Below are positions 26,850 to 35,380 of a stretch of 64,000 nt of DNA, piece by piece. The position numbers and the translations under genes were made by a program. The notes below the pieces were generated by a model, which was not told the origin of the DNA, searched no databases, and saw only the letters and a program-made list of their open reading frames with translations. The stretch's first letter is position 1. Every line of letters starts with the position of its first letter. Source of the stretch: Schlesneria paludicola DSM 18645 (GTDB taxonomy: Bacteria > Planctomycetota > Planctomycetia > Planctomycetales > Planctomycetaceae); the NCBI RefSeq assembly GCF_000255655.1, contig NZ_JH636435.1, forward strand, positions 2,008,658 to 2,072,657. The letters are read 5' to 3'.

Positions 26850-27692
26850 TCAGCCTTCCATGTTCTTCTTCATGAAGGCCAGCGCATTCTGAGCCAGATA
26901 TTCTTCCGTGGGGAACATGCGACGCCAGATTTTCGTCGCGGCGGCCAGTTCGGGTAAGGCCAGGCCGAACGCTTCGACAGTCAGCCACCCGTCATACTTG
27001 AGCTCTTTCAAGGTTTGGAATGTGGTCTTCCAGTCAACATGGCCTTCGCCCGGTGTCGAGCGATCATTCTCGGAAATATGCACGTGGGTCACCTGATCCC
27101 AACAGCCGCGCATCGCTGCTGTTAGATCTTTTTCCTCGATATTGGCATGGAAGGTGTCGTACATCATCTTCAGATAGGGATGGTTCGCCTCGCGACAAAA
27201 TCGTGCGTCGTCGGCGGCACTGGTCAGGAAGTAGCATTCGAATCGATTGAGGTATTCACAGGCCAGCATCACCTTGTTTTGCTGGGCATGGTCAGCCACC
27301 TGATGCAGTGTTTCTAGAGCCCACTTCCATTCATCCCCGGTCGCCCCCGTTCCCGAGAACGTTCCCAGTGCCGAATGAATCGGACCACAGAGCAGGGTCC
27401 CTCCCGCGGCGGCAACCGAGTCGATCACTTTTTTCAAACGAGTCAACGCGGCCGCGCGAATCGCGGGATCGGGCGAAATTGGATTCTCGGCGTCGGCACA
27501 GACCGTGACAGCCGTGCGAGCCAATCCAAGTTCATCGAGTTTCTTCCCCAGTTTCGCGAACTTCGCGGGATCGAGATCGAACACAGGAAGCTCAACGCCA
27601 TCGTATCCCCACTTCTTGATGTTCTCGAGAATGCCATAATGCGCTTCGGTCACGTCGGACGTCCAAAGCAACATATTGAGTCCGTACTTCAT
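26850..27692 (-). CDS. Sugar isomerase/epimerase (D-tagatose/D-psicose 3-epimerase-like TIM barrel)
   Basis: A 280-aa TIM-barrel protein starting MKYGLNMLLW. Four candidate metal ligands are Glu in CEYLNRF, Asp in MMYDTFH, His in HVHISEN and Glu in TVEAFG, matching the ketose 3-epimerase pattern. ATG 27692 is preferred: a GAGG element lies upstream and the barrel begins there. The frame, however, stays open to a GTG at 27938 whose G overlaps the upstream stop (GTGA), which would add 82 residues containing a duplicated piece of the neighbouring gene. Substrate not known. Confidence 0.85.
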   Translation of the reverse strand: MKYGLNMLLWTSDVTEAHYGILENIKKWGYDGVELPVFDLDPAKFAKLGKKLDELGLARTAVTVCADAENPISPDPAIRAAALTRLKKVIDSVAAAGGTLLCGPIHSALGTFSGTGATGDEWKWALETLHQVADHAQQNKVMLACEYLNRFECYFLTSAADDARFCREANHPYLKMMYDTFHANIEEKDLTAAMRGCWDQVTHVHISENDRSTPGEGHVDWKTTFQTLKELKYDGWLTVEAFGLALPELAAATKIWRRMFPTEEYLAQNALAFMKKNMEG

Positions 27693-27776
27693 AGCAAAAC
27701 TTTCCTCAAGAACATCAAAATCAGGATTCGACCGACACGTCGTTGACAAGCCGCACTCACTGACGGCACAGACAAC

Positions 27777-27893
27777 CGGCGACAGTTTGACTCGCTCAAG
27801 GACTCGATTCAAGCGACGACGCAATGCCTCGCTTGACGAGGGCAGCTGATCGATCAGTTGAAGCAAAACGAGTTCCATTGCTGGAACCAGGCG
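27777..27893 (-). pseudogene. Remnant duplicate of the 3' end of the AcpH-like gene
   Basis: In the frame preceding the sugar isomerase, 39 codons align without gaps to residues 163-201 (numbered from the upstream ATG at 28636) of the intact neighbour at 27935-28597. The last 17 positions share 14 identical residues (ALRRRLNRVLERVKLSP against ALLRRLNQVLQRVKLSP). DNA similarity is also evident. The order suggests an old tandem duplication of which only the C-terminal coding end survives. Confidence 0.6.
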
Positions 27894-27934
27894 ATCGTGA
27901 CTCGGGATACCGCATTCGATCGCGGCATTCGACG

Positions 27935-28597
27935 TCACAGCATTCGGTAATGCTCGGCAGGCAAAAGGTCTCGCAGCCGCTGCCGGACAAGCATTCGTCC
28001 ACTCGACACGACCGCAACGGCATGATCGGGAATGGGAGATAATTTGACGCGTTGCAAAACCTGATTCAAACGCCGTAGCAACGCCTGGTCATTCTCATAA
28101 GATCGCAAAAATTGTTCGCGGCGGTAGATGTCGATGAACCAGGCCAGGCGAATCGTCGGCGACTTCGCCATGCAGTTGACGGCCGTCTGAATCGTGATGG
28201 GATCCACTCCGTCGAGAATCCGCCAGTATTCTTCGAATTGAGTCGGATATTTTTCCGCCAGAACGCCATCGAGCAGTAATTCCATCCCCACGTGGCCCAG
28301 GAAGCCGCAATGATATTGTTCGTCGCGTCCCAAGTGTTCGCGAAACCAGTGAGTCAGCTCGCCTGTCACTTCCACGAATCCGCGAGTCGCGTGGAACCAG
28401 TCGTCGTCGTTCAGATGCTGCAAAGCCCCCGCCGCGACATCCGCCTGAACCGTCGACTCGGCCGTCAGCCACGGTTCCAGGAGCCGTGGTCGCAAGCGGA
28501 CTTTTCGATCCGCCACGGACAGCCAGTCGGGAATCGCCGTTCCGGCCATGTAGTACGGGCGGTCAAAATGATTCAGCGCATGCGCGAAGTAGTTCAT
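27935..28597 (-). CDS. AcpH-like (acyl carrier protein phosphodiesterase-type) protein
   Basis: A 220-aa helical protein. The N-terminus MNYFAHALNHFDRPYYMAG with the downstream DWLSV resembles the MNxLAHxxLA...GNxxxD start of ACP phosphodiesterases, which remove the 4'-phosphopantetheine arm from acyl carrier protein. The segment GFLGHVGMELLLD supplies further His/Glu/Asp residues like the HD-type active site. Overall similarity looks distant, so the activity is an inference. ATG 28597 is chosen from the family N-terminus; upstream ATGs would add 13 residues. It overlaps a possible GTG start of the downstream frame (GTGA). Confidence 0.65.
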   Translation of the reverse strand: MNYFAHALNHFDRPYYMAGTAIPDWLSVADRKVRLRPRLLEPWLTAESTVQADVAAGALQHLNDDDWFHATRGFVEVTGELTHWFREHLGRDEQYHCGFLGHVGMELLLDGVLAEKYPTQFEEYWRILDGVDPITIQTAVNCMAKSPTIRLAWFIDIYRREQFLRSYENDQALLRRLNQVLQRVKLSPIPDHAVAVVSSGRMLVRQRLRDLLPAEHYRML

Positions 28598-28640
28598 CGT
28601 TTCTCTGCAGAATGACGGCAGCATACCGGACGACATCAGT

Positions 28641-28746
28641 TTAGCAGCCCGTTGAAGTAAGGGGGACAGGCACCTTGGCGTTTACGATGTCATGGCCTTT
28701 TTTACTTTGGCCGGAGCCAGTCCCCGTAACTTCAGCTGGCTGTTAG
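28641..28746. repeat. Dispersed 103-bp palindromic repeat, copy D
   Basis: Outer arms AGCAGCCCGTTGAAG / CTTCAGCTGGCTGTTA; inner arms GGGGGACAGGCACC / GGAGCCAGTCCCC; spacer CTTGGCGTTTACGATGTCAT. Arm distance is 90 nt, as in B and C. It lies in the divergent gap upstream of the AcpH-like gene. Downstream of it (28757-28817) is a weak 24-nt direct repeat with period 37. Confidence 0.85.
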
Positions 28747-29011
28747 ATCGCCCCCACTTGTCAGCCAGCTGAGTTACGAACGTTGAATCACCGCTTGTCG
28801 GCGACCTGAGTCGCAATAGCAATCGCTCAGATCGTTTCAACGCATCAAATCCCTTCAACATCCTCGTCGGAGTTGGCCAATGCCTCTTCCTTCAAATCCA
28901 ACTTTTCTCTAGAACATGCCACCGCAATTTGCCGAGCGATCGGGTCGCCTGAAACTCAGGAATCTCGCGGTCCTTCGCCTTGGTAAACACAACTCGTCCG
29001 AAAGCGTTTGT

Positions 29012-29728
29012 ATGGCAGGTCCACATTTTGACTATCGTGTTCGTGAGAGTGCTCGCGCGAAGTATATGAGCCTTCGCGTCAGTGTTGATCGCGGACTGGA
29101 AGTCGTGGTACCGCGGGGCTTCAATCGCAAACTGATCCCCTCGTTTCTGAACGAGAAACTGGACTGGGTTCATTCGGCAATGGCCAAGGTCGAACAGGCA
29201 CGAGAGCGTCGCACGGCGACTCCCGCCGAAGTCTTGCCAACACAGATCACGCTGCCTTCGATCGGCCGCACCTGGTTTGTCGACTATCTACCGCAGGCCG
29301 GTCAGCAGGTTTCTCTGGTCGATCATGGAGACGGTCGGCTACAGATTTCCGGGCCAATCGACAGCATCCCGGCCTGCCACTCGGTCCTGCAGCGATGGCT
29401 GCGACGACAGGCATTTACCGCACTGGTACCGTGGATTCGCAGCCTGAGCGTCGAAACGGGAATCGCGTTCGTTCAGACGGCGATTCGCTGTCAGAAAAGC
29501 CGTTGGGGAAGTTGCTCATCCAGTGGAACAATCAGTCTTAACCAGAAACTGCTTTTCGTTGATCCCGACCTGGTGCGTTACGTGCTGATCCACGAACTGT
29601 GCCACATGCGCGAGATGAATCATTCGCAGCGATACTGGAATCTAGTCGGTCAGTTCTACCCCGACTATCGGATGGCGCGACGTCGCTTGAAAGAAGCCTG
29701 GTTTCAGATGCCAGTCTGGGCGGGCTAA
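29012..29728 (+). CDS. YgjP-like (DUF45) zinc metallopeptidase
   Basis: About 238 aa from ATG 29012; the frame extends upstream to ATG 28916, but the family pattern (YRVRESARAKYMSLRVS) begins right after 29012. The zinc site is HELCHMREMNHSQRYW (HExxH plus a third His), preceded by the family hallmark CQKSRWGSCSSSGTISLN. Such proteins are gluzincin-like peptidases related to WLM/SprT, and some are linked to restriction or DNA-protein repair loci. No such neighbours are present here. Its stop codon TAA is the first part of repeat copy E. Confidence 0.88.
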   Translation: MAGPHFDYRVRESARAKYMSLRVSVDRGLEVVVPRGFNRKLIPSFLNEKLDWVHSAMAKVEQARERRTATPAEVLPTQITLPSIGRTWFVDYLPQAGQQVSLVDHGDGRLQISGPIDSIPACHSVLQRWLRRQAFTALVPWIRSLSVETGIAFVQTAIRCQKSRWGSCSSSGTISLNQKLLFVDPDLVRYVLIHELCHMREMNHSQRYWNLVGQFYPDYRMARRRLKEAWFQMPVWAG

Positions 29729-29812
29729 CAGCCTGTTGAAACATGGGGACAGGTACCTGAACCTTCACGGCGCCAGAATCCAGGTGGAGCCAGTCCCTGC
29801 CATTTCAATAAA
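29727..29812. repeat. Dispersed palindromic repeat, short copy E
   Basis: Outer arms CAGCCTGTTGAA / TTTCAATA; inner arms GGGGACAGGTACC / GGAGCCAGTCCC. The arm distance is 79 nt, 11 less than in copies B-D, because the spacer is shorter and unrelated. It starts within the stop codon of the metallopeptidase gene. Confidence 0.75.
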
Positions 29813-29896
29813 TCACGAAGAGCCTGTTTTCATCGCACGAGTGAAGCATCATCTGCCTTTTGGTCGCGATGAACGCCGTCTGCCATGTGACCTTCA

Positions 29897-30415
29897 CTAC
29901 AGATGGTGATCGCCAATCCGGGCGCCACTTAGCAAACTATCAACACGCTCGCGAACATTCGCGACCCGCTGGCTGACGACACGAACGGCGATACGCGTTT
30001 CATGCATAAGCAGGATTGATCCGTAAATAATCGCGCTCACGGCGACAAGCCCCGTGGCGACCCCGGCAACTTCCAGAACGATCACAAGCCTCACCCCATC
30101 CACAGGTGCCAGAACCGCACCGAGCAGCGAAATGAACGCGGCGGACGCAAACGCACCTAGGGCCACATAGAAGCTGCGAAGTGACCGCAACAAGAGCAAT
30201 GCCCGTTGCTCGGCCGCTGCGAGTTCACGCAAGCGCCGCTGTGGCTCCGTTCCAGAAAAGTCTTTCGTCTCTTCAAGCTGCTTCGAAATCTCTCGTGCAC
30301 GATCGACGCTGCGCGCCAGACGATTGCTGGTGCTCATGATCAGCAACGACGATGCGTTCGTGAGAATGGCAGGAGCCACGATCAGCGAAAGGACTGCGAA
30401 CGGATTCGATTCCAT
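29897..30415 (-). CDS. DUF2721 family membrane protein
   Basis: 172 aa from ATG 30415 (family N-terminus NPFAVLSLIVAPAILTNAS). Three hydrophobic segments lie at about 5-30, 85-105 and 115-140, separated by a charged helical loop (NRLARSVDRAREISKQLEE). This matches the DUF2721 pattern of one helix, a cytoplasmic coiled segment and a helical hairpin. Function is unknown in the family. An in-frame ATG at 30463 would add 16 residues; neither has a clear ribosome site. It stands alone. Confidence 0.85.
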   Translation of the reverse strand: MESNPFAVLSLIVAPAILTNASSLLIMSTSNRLARSVDRAREISKQLEETKDFSGTEPQRRLRELAAAEQRALLLLRSLRSFYVALGAFASAAFISLLGAVLAPVDGVRLVIVLEVAGVATGLVAVSAIIYGSILLMHETRIAVRVVSQRVANVRERVDSLLSGARIGDHHL

Positions 30416-30540
30416 CGTGCGGTTCGATACCTGCAAGACAAGATGAAACACAGAACGCTGCATGAAGCATGCAGGGCCGACCAGCAGTGCCTCGCGGACT
30501 GACGATCATGGCGAACGCAGTGTACTTCGTAACCTGGAAA

Positions 30541-30579
30541 AAGAAAAAAGGGTCCGCACTGGATCAGTACGAACCCTTT
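30541..30579 (-). terminator. Intrinsic terminator of the Cys-rich protein gene
   Basis: On the minus strand a 10-bp stem with one mismatch (30547-30556 / 30570-30579) is followed by a T-rich run (plus-strand A-rich 30541-30549). It lies about 30 bases beyond the stop codon. Confidence 0.75.
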
Positions 30580-30608
30580 GAATTCACGATCGCTTCGTGA
30601 AACCGAAA

Positions 30609-30953
30609 TCAGTTGCTGGCTGGCTTCGGAGCTTCGGCTGGCGGAGGAGCCGGAGCGTTGGTTGGAGCTGGCGTTGGCGACGAAATCGTCGCTGGAGCTG
30701 CTACTGCTGGAGCAGCGCTGCAGCCGCTGGTGCAACCGGTTGCGACAGCCGTCGTACCGCAGGTGTTGCATCCAGTGTTGCAGGTGTTGCAAACTGGAGC
30801 TGGAGCGGCGCAACCGCATGATGGTGCCGGAGCGGCACAGCAACGGGTGCGATGGCAGCGAACGCGTGGTTGCTTGCAGCAACGAGCTTCAGCCGAGGAT
30901 GCGACCGAGAACAGGACCGCAGCAGCGGCCAACATACAAAATGCGCGACTCAT
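30609..30953 (-). CDS. Small secreted cysteine-rich protein
   Basis: 114 aa. The signal peptide is MSRAFCMLAAAAVLFSVASS, with probable cleavage after AEA. The mature part has 13 cysteines in CC, CxC and CxxC arrangements (CGC, CNTC, CTSGC), then a Pro/Ala-rich tail without cysteines. The spacing could give a disulfide-knotted or metal-binding module; planctomycete envelopes are known to be rich in cysteine proteins. It has its own terminator. No enzymatic motif. Function unknown. Confidence 0.75.
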   Translation of the reverse strand: MSRAFCMLAAAAVLFSVASSAEARCCKQPRVRCHRTRCCAAPAPSCGCAAPAPVCNTCNTGCNTCGTTAVATGCTSGCSAAPAVAAPATISSPTPAPTNAPAPPPAEAPKPASN

Positions 30954-31235
30954 ATCTCACTCCTTCACAAATCACGGGAGACCAACACGAGAAAGACCGA
31001 CCATCGGCTTCCTCAATTCATTCCTCGCCTGAGACTCTCAACGGTTGATGTCGCAGGTGAAAAAGTTGTCAGTCTAGAGAGTATTCTCCGACTTTCCCGT
31101 CTACGTCGTGTGCAGAATATCAGGGAGATACTCGTTGTCAAACGACCCCGGAAGTTTTATTTCCCCCAGATTCGCGCTACGCAGGTTGAGTAACTTGACA
31201 ATTGGAAATGACATTCAACCAACGTCACGCCGCTT

Positions 31236-32120
31236 CTAACCGCGCGATCGGGCGAGGGCTTCACGCAGGGGAACGAGCATCTGTCCCATCGTCGGCCAAC
31301 GGTCGCGCGGATCACGCGCTAAACCGCGCATGATTGTGTTCGCAACGACGGGATCGATGTCGGGAACAAGCTTCTGCAATTCTTTGGGAGGAATATTGAT
31401 GTGCTGGACAACGGCTTCCAATGTCTCACCACCGGGCCAGGGAAGCTCACGTGTGTACATTTCAAAACAGGTCACAGCATAGGCAAAAATATCAATTCTC
31501 TGATCTGTACGTTGACGCTTGATCAACTCCGGCGCCATGTAGACGGCGGTCCCCGTTCGATTCCCCGGAGCCTGATACTCAGGCGTGTTCGGTACCACCA
31601 GACCGAAATCGATCAACTTCAGTGACAGATCCTGACTGATCACGATATTCCGCGGACAGATATCGCGATGAATCCAGTTCTGTCGGTGGAAGTATTCGAT
31701 CGCCTCTCCCAGCTCCACGATAAAGCGCAGGCGATTCTTCTTCATCACTTCGTTCTGTACATCGACCAGATAACTCAGCGACATTCCTTCGATGAACTCC
31801 ATCACCAGGAACTGCTCGTTGTCTTTCGTCACCCCGTGCTCGAAGGTCTGCACGATATGGGGATGCTTCAGAGTGACTGCGATATCGCCCTCGATCGGCT
31901 TCGGTTCTTTCATCTTCAAGAAGCGAGATTCCAATCGCTTCGTCTTTTCGCGATCAAGAACTTTGACCGCCACCGTCTTGCCCGTGCGCTGATCAACGGC
32001 ACGCCAGACCTTCGACATGCTGCCTTGTCCCACTCGGCACACCAATTGAAACCGCGCACCGATATCGACTTTGGCAACGCGGCGCCGGGGACTAAGCAAC
32101 TTTTTGAGGAAGTTCAACAT
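31236..32120 (-). CDS. Serine/threonine protein kinase
   Basis: 294 aa from ATG 32120; the frame runs back to a TTG near the end of accD, but that start is unlikely. Hanks-type kinase motifs: glycine loop VGQGSMSKVW, VAVKVL (ATP Lys), catalytic loop HRDICPRN (Asp and Asn kept; the usual Lys after HRDx is Cys), DFGL and a YMAPE activation-segment end. There is no membrane helix or sensor domain, so it is a soluble, kinase-only protein. It follows accD by 65 bp on the same strand, so the two may be co-transcribed. Confidence 0.9.
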   Translation of the reverse strand: MLNFLKKLLSPRRRVAKVDIGARFQLVCRVGQGSMSKVWRAVDQRTGKTVAVKVLDREKTKRLESRFLKMKEPKPIEGDIAVTLKHPHIVQTFEHGVTKDNEQFLVMEFIEGMSLSYLVDVQNEVMKKNRLRFIVELGEAIEYFHRQNWIHRDICPRNIVISQDLSLKLIDFGLVVPNTPEYQAPGNRTGTAVYMAPELIKRQRTDQRIDIFAYAVTCFEMYTRELPWPGGETLEAVVQHINIPPKELQKLVPDIDPVVANTIMRGLARDPRDRWPTMGQMLVPLREALARSRG

Positions 32121-32185
32121 GGGATTGAATACGAAACGAACTCGCTTCGCCACCACGAGGGAAATCGTTCGACGTTCAACAGTGA

Positions 32186-33115
32186 TTACATTCCGCAATA
32201 GTCAATCAAACGCGAGATTTCCGTTCTCAATTCGGGTCTTGGCACAATTCGATCAATGAATCCATGCTCCAGCAGAAACTCACTGGTCTGAAAACCCGCC
32301 GGCAAGTCAATCTTGCATGTCGCACGCACGACACGCGGCCCCGCGAAGCCGACGAGCGCTTTGGGCTCGGCCAATGTGATATCGCCCAACGATGCAAAGC
32401 TGGCCGCCACGCCCCCCATGGTCGGGTTCGTCAGCACCGAGATATACAATCCGCCCGCCGCTTGGAATCGCCCCAGCGCCGCGCTGACCTTACCCATTTG
32501 CATCAGCGACAGAATTCCTTCGTGCATTCGCGCGCCACCGCCTGATCCGCTCAGAATCACCAGCGGCAGTTTCAGGCGTGTTGCTTCTTCGACGGACCGG
32601 GTCAGCATCTCGCCGACGACCGATCCCATACTTCCCATAATGAACGACGAATCGGTCAACGCGAACACAAGTGGGCGACCGCGCATGTATCCGCGCCCGG
32701 CAATGCACGCATCGCGCATTCCCGTCTTCTGCTGTTCGAGGACCAGACGTTCTTTGTACGGCTTGGAGTCCGCAAAACCGAGCGGATCCTTTGAAGTCAG
32801 GTTGCCAAACCATTCTTCAAAACTGTCTTCGTCCAAGAGTTGCTGAATCCGCACTCGACCCGGAACCAGAAAGTGGTGCCGACAGTCAGGACACAGATAC
32901 AGATTTTGCTCGACCTGCTTCCGATAAACGGTGTTCTTACACGAAGGACACTGGATCCACAGACCTTCGGGAACGCCGCGTTTTTTTCGCGGCGCTTCAC
33001 CGTTCAGTTCGGTCTTATGAACGTCTCGCTGCTGAGGAGGAATATCCGAATTCATCCGCTTTTGTTCCATCTTCGCCAGGGTTTCATGCGTGATTGTGTC
33101 TGAGGACGAAGTCAT
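32186..33115 (-). CDS. accD: Acetyl-CoA carboxylase carboxyltransferase subunit beta
   Basis: 309 aa. An N-terminal zinc ribbon (CPSC and CPDC pairs) is followed by the carboxyltransferase domain with [29 protein letters not shown] and GFAGPRVV, as in AccD. Paired with AccA it transfers the carboxyl group from biotin to acetyl-CoA, the first committed step of fatty-acid synthesis. The first 45 residues are a charged extension before the zinc ribbon; later ATGs (the 16th and 21st residues) are possible starts. accA is not in the window. Confidence 0.95.
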   Translation of the reverse strand: MTSSSDTITHETLAKMEQKRMNSDIPPQQRDVHKTELNGEAPRKKRGVPEGLWIQCPSCKNTVYRKQVEQNLYLCPDCRHHFLVPGRVRIQQLLDEDSFEEWFGNLTSKDPLGFADSKPYKERLVLEQQKTGMRDACIAGRGYMRGRPLVFALTDSSFIMGSMGSVVGEMLTRSVEEATRLKLPLVILSGSGGGARMHEGILSLMQMGKVSAALGRFQAAGGLYISVLTNPTMGGVAASFASLGDITLAEPKALVGFAGPRVVRATCKIDLPAGFQTSEFLLEHGFIDRIVPRPELRTEISRLIDYCGM

Positions 33116-33413
33116 TATTTCCGTTTCGCGACTTGTCAGGAAAAAATCTGTCAGGGAAAAATGCGGCTTGTGATTTGAGACGCAGGCATCGGATGCGGGA
33201 CAGGATGCGTTCCCTTCGTCGCGAGGCCCCTTCGATTCTACAGAGTCTCGATTTAATTGGCCAATTCCGCTTTCGCAAATTGCGCATCCAGGTCGTAAGA
33301 GGCTTTAAAATCCCCGGCACCAACCGTTCACTCAACTGCCAACCGTAGCTGGTCACTATGCATGTTCGCTATAAGGAAATTCCTCCGCTCCACGAAATCG
33401 GACAGGTTTTATC

Positions 33414-34646
33414 ATGATTCGCTGGTTCATCGTCGCTTTTTTTGCCACCACGTGCGTACCACTGGCCTTCGCCGAGAATTGGCCAGGCTGGCGAGGTCCA
33501 CGCGGCGATGGCAGCAGTCTCGACACCAACGTTCCGACCGAATGGAACGTCGAAACCAATCAGAACCTGACATGGAAGACAGAAATTCCCTACACGGGAC
33601 ATTCGTCACCCATTGTCTGGGACGATCACGTGTTCGTGACGGGCGCCGATGAAAATCAATTGCGTCGAATGCTGATGGCCTTCCATCGAACAACGGGAGA
33701 ACTTCTCTGGGAAGAGGTCGTCAGTGAATCACCGTTGGAACACAAACACAAGTTGAACAGTTGGGCGTCGGGAACCCCTGCGACGGACGGTCAGTATGTC
33801 TATGTAACGTTTCTTGACCAGCGTGAGATGGTCGTCGCAGCGTACGATTTCTCGGGCGAGCGACGGTGGTTCGTCAAACCTGGAGTCTTCGCCAGCGTCC
33901 ACGGCTTCTGCAGTTGCCCTGTCGTGTTTGAAGGATCGGTGATCCTCAATGGCGACCACGATGGGGAAGCGTATCTTGTTTCGCTCGACCGCGCGTCAGG
34001 AGAGACTCTGTGGAAGACTTCGCGCGAAAACAAAACGCGCAGTTACTGCACGCCGATCATTCGCGAGATCGATGGCCGTACACAGTTGATCCTATCGGGA
34101 AGCAAATGCGTGGCGAGTTACGATCCACGGACCGGTCAACGGCATTGGATTCTTGACGGCCCCACCGAGCAGTTTGTCGCGTCACCGGTCGTCAATCAGG
34201 GACTGGTATTTATCACAGGCGGGTTTCCCGATAAACACATCCTGGCGATCGATCCTCGCGGTTCGGGCAAGATCGACAATGCCAGTCATGTCAAATGGCA
34301 CCACTTGAATAAGGGAGTCTCGTACGTCCCGTCACCCGTTGCGGCGGGTCGTTACTTCTTCTGTATTTCCGATGGTGGAATCGGCAGTTGCTTCGACGCG
34401 AAAACGGGTGATATCAAATGGCAGGAGCGACTCGGGCGCCATCACAGTTCCTCGCTCGTTGCCACTACTGAGCATGTCTATTTCCTGGATGACGACGGAA
34501 ACATGCACGTCACGAAAGCCTCCGACGAATTCGAAGTGGTCGCGAAGAATCCCCTGGGTGAAGCCAGCTATTCCTCACCCGCAATTCACAATGGCCAGAT
34601 TCTGATTCGCGGCGAAAAGCATCTATTCTGCATCGGTTCGCCTTGA
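33414..34646 (+). CDS. Secreted PQQ-like beta-propeller repeat protein
   Basis: 410 aa with a signal peptide (MIRWFIVAFFATTCVPLAFA). The mature part opens with NWPGWRGPRGDG, a signature of planctomycete propeller proteins. Repeated blades follow (for example FHRTTGELLWEE, LDRASGETLWKT, DPRTGQRHWIL, FDAKTGDIKWQE). The blade pattern matches quinoprotein/BamB-like PQQ repeats, but the tryptophan-docking cofactor site cannot be confirmed, so a structural or binding role is as likely as a dehydrogenase. It is transcribed alone. Confidence 0.88.
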   Translation: MIRWFIVAFFATTCVPLAFAENWPGWRGPRGDGSSLDTNVPTEWNVETNQNLTWKTEIPYTGHSSPIVWDDHVFVTGADENQLRRMLMAFHRTTGELLWEEVVSESPLEHKHKLNSWASGTPATDGQYVYVTFLDQREMVVAAYDFSGERRWFVKPGVFASVHGFCSCPVVFEGSVILNGDHDGEAYLVSLDRASGETLWKTSRENKTRSYCTPIIREIDGRTQLILSGSKCVASYDPRTGQRHWILDGPTEQFVASPVVNQGLVFITGGFPDKHILAIDPRGSGKIDNASHVKWHHLNKGVSYVPSPVAAGRYFFCISDGGIGSCFDAKTGDIKWQERLGRHHSSSLVATTEHVYFLDDDGNMHVTKASDEFEVVAKNPLGEASYSSPAIHNGQILIRGEKHLFCIGSP

Positions 34647-34852
34647 TCGAAATTGGCGGGGCGGGGCCGCCATCATATCAAAAAACCTGAATTCAAACTG
34701 AACGACAGGATGTCTGTATTGTACGTCGAGTAGGACTATCGCAAACTCGACAGTAGCGTGCGGTTCCCTTGAGTTCCGCCGTTCCCTCGCTCGTCATTTA
34801 CGAGTAAAATCCGCCATAACGGACTGACATATCATTTGGTTCTTCGATCGGG

Positions 34853-35311
34853 ATGAAAGTCATCATGAAGCGCATTGCTCCCCAATCTCCATCGCGGCAA
34901 CGTCGCGGCTTCACCTTGACGGAAGTCTTGTTGGTGCTCGCAATCCTGGGCGTCATCGCAGCGATGGTGGTGCCAAATCTGATGTCACGACAACAGGAAG
35001 CGCTGAATCGACAGACTAAGGTCAATATCACCAGTTTTGAGCGAATCGCGCAAAACTATGCGGTCGACCACGAAGGCGAGTGGCCTCGCGACATCAATTC
35101 GATGATGAACCCCGGTCAGGACTCGGACGGAAAGAATCGGGCACCGTACATGGATGTCGTGCCCAAAGACGGCTGGAATCAGCCCTTGTACTACGAATAT
35201 CCCAACAGTAAGTCCTCGAACAGCGACAAACCCGCGATCTGGTCGTCAGGCAAGAATAAACAAAACGAAGACGGCGGTGGGGACGACATCAATAACTGGA
35301 GCACCAAATAA
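34853..35311 (+). CDS. Type II secretion major pseudopilin-like protein (GspG-like)
   Basis: 152 aa. The prepilin leader ends at RRG^FTLTEVLLVLAILG, with Gly-Phe cleavage and Glu at mature position 5, followed by the hydrophobic N-terminal helix. The C-terminal half has the GspG-like pattern KDGWNQPLYYEYP. It may begin at ATG 34853 or at an in-frame ATG four codons later. It is distant from the gspH-I-J-K genes at 55.6-59.3 kb, so pseudopilin genes are split in this genome. Confidence 0.88.
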   Translation: MKVIMKRIAPQSPSRQRRGFTLTEVLLVLAILGVIAAMVVPNLMSRQQEALNRQTKVNITSFERIAQNYAVDHEGEWPRDINSMMNPGQDSDGKNRAPYMDVVPKDGWNQPLYYEYPNSKSSNSDKPAIWSSGKNKQNEDGGGDDINNWSTK

Positions 35312-35380
35312 GTTCGTGCGAGAGTTCGTTTCGTCTTCGCGTCTGTCGACCGCACCCTGAGCCTGTTGAATTGACCAGGC

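Noticed and set aside
28757-28817. Two 24-nt near-direct repeats (period 37) after repeat copy D
   Set aside because: They match at only 17 of 24 positions and have no third unit, so they give no support for a CRISPR or iteron array.
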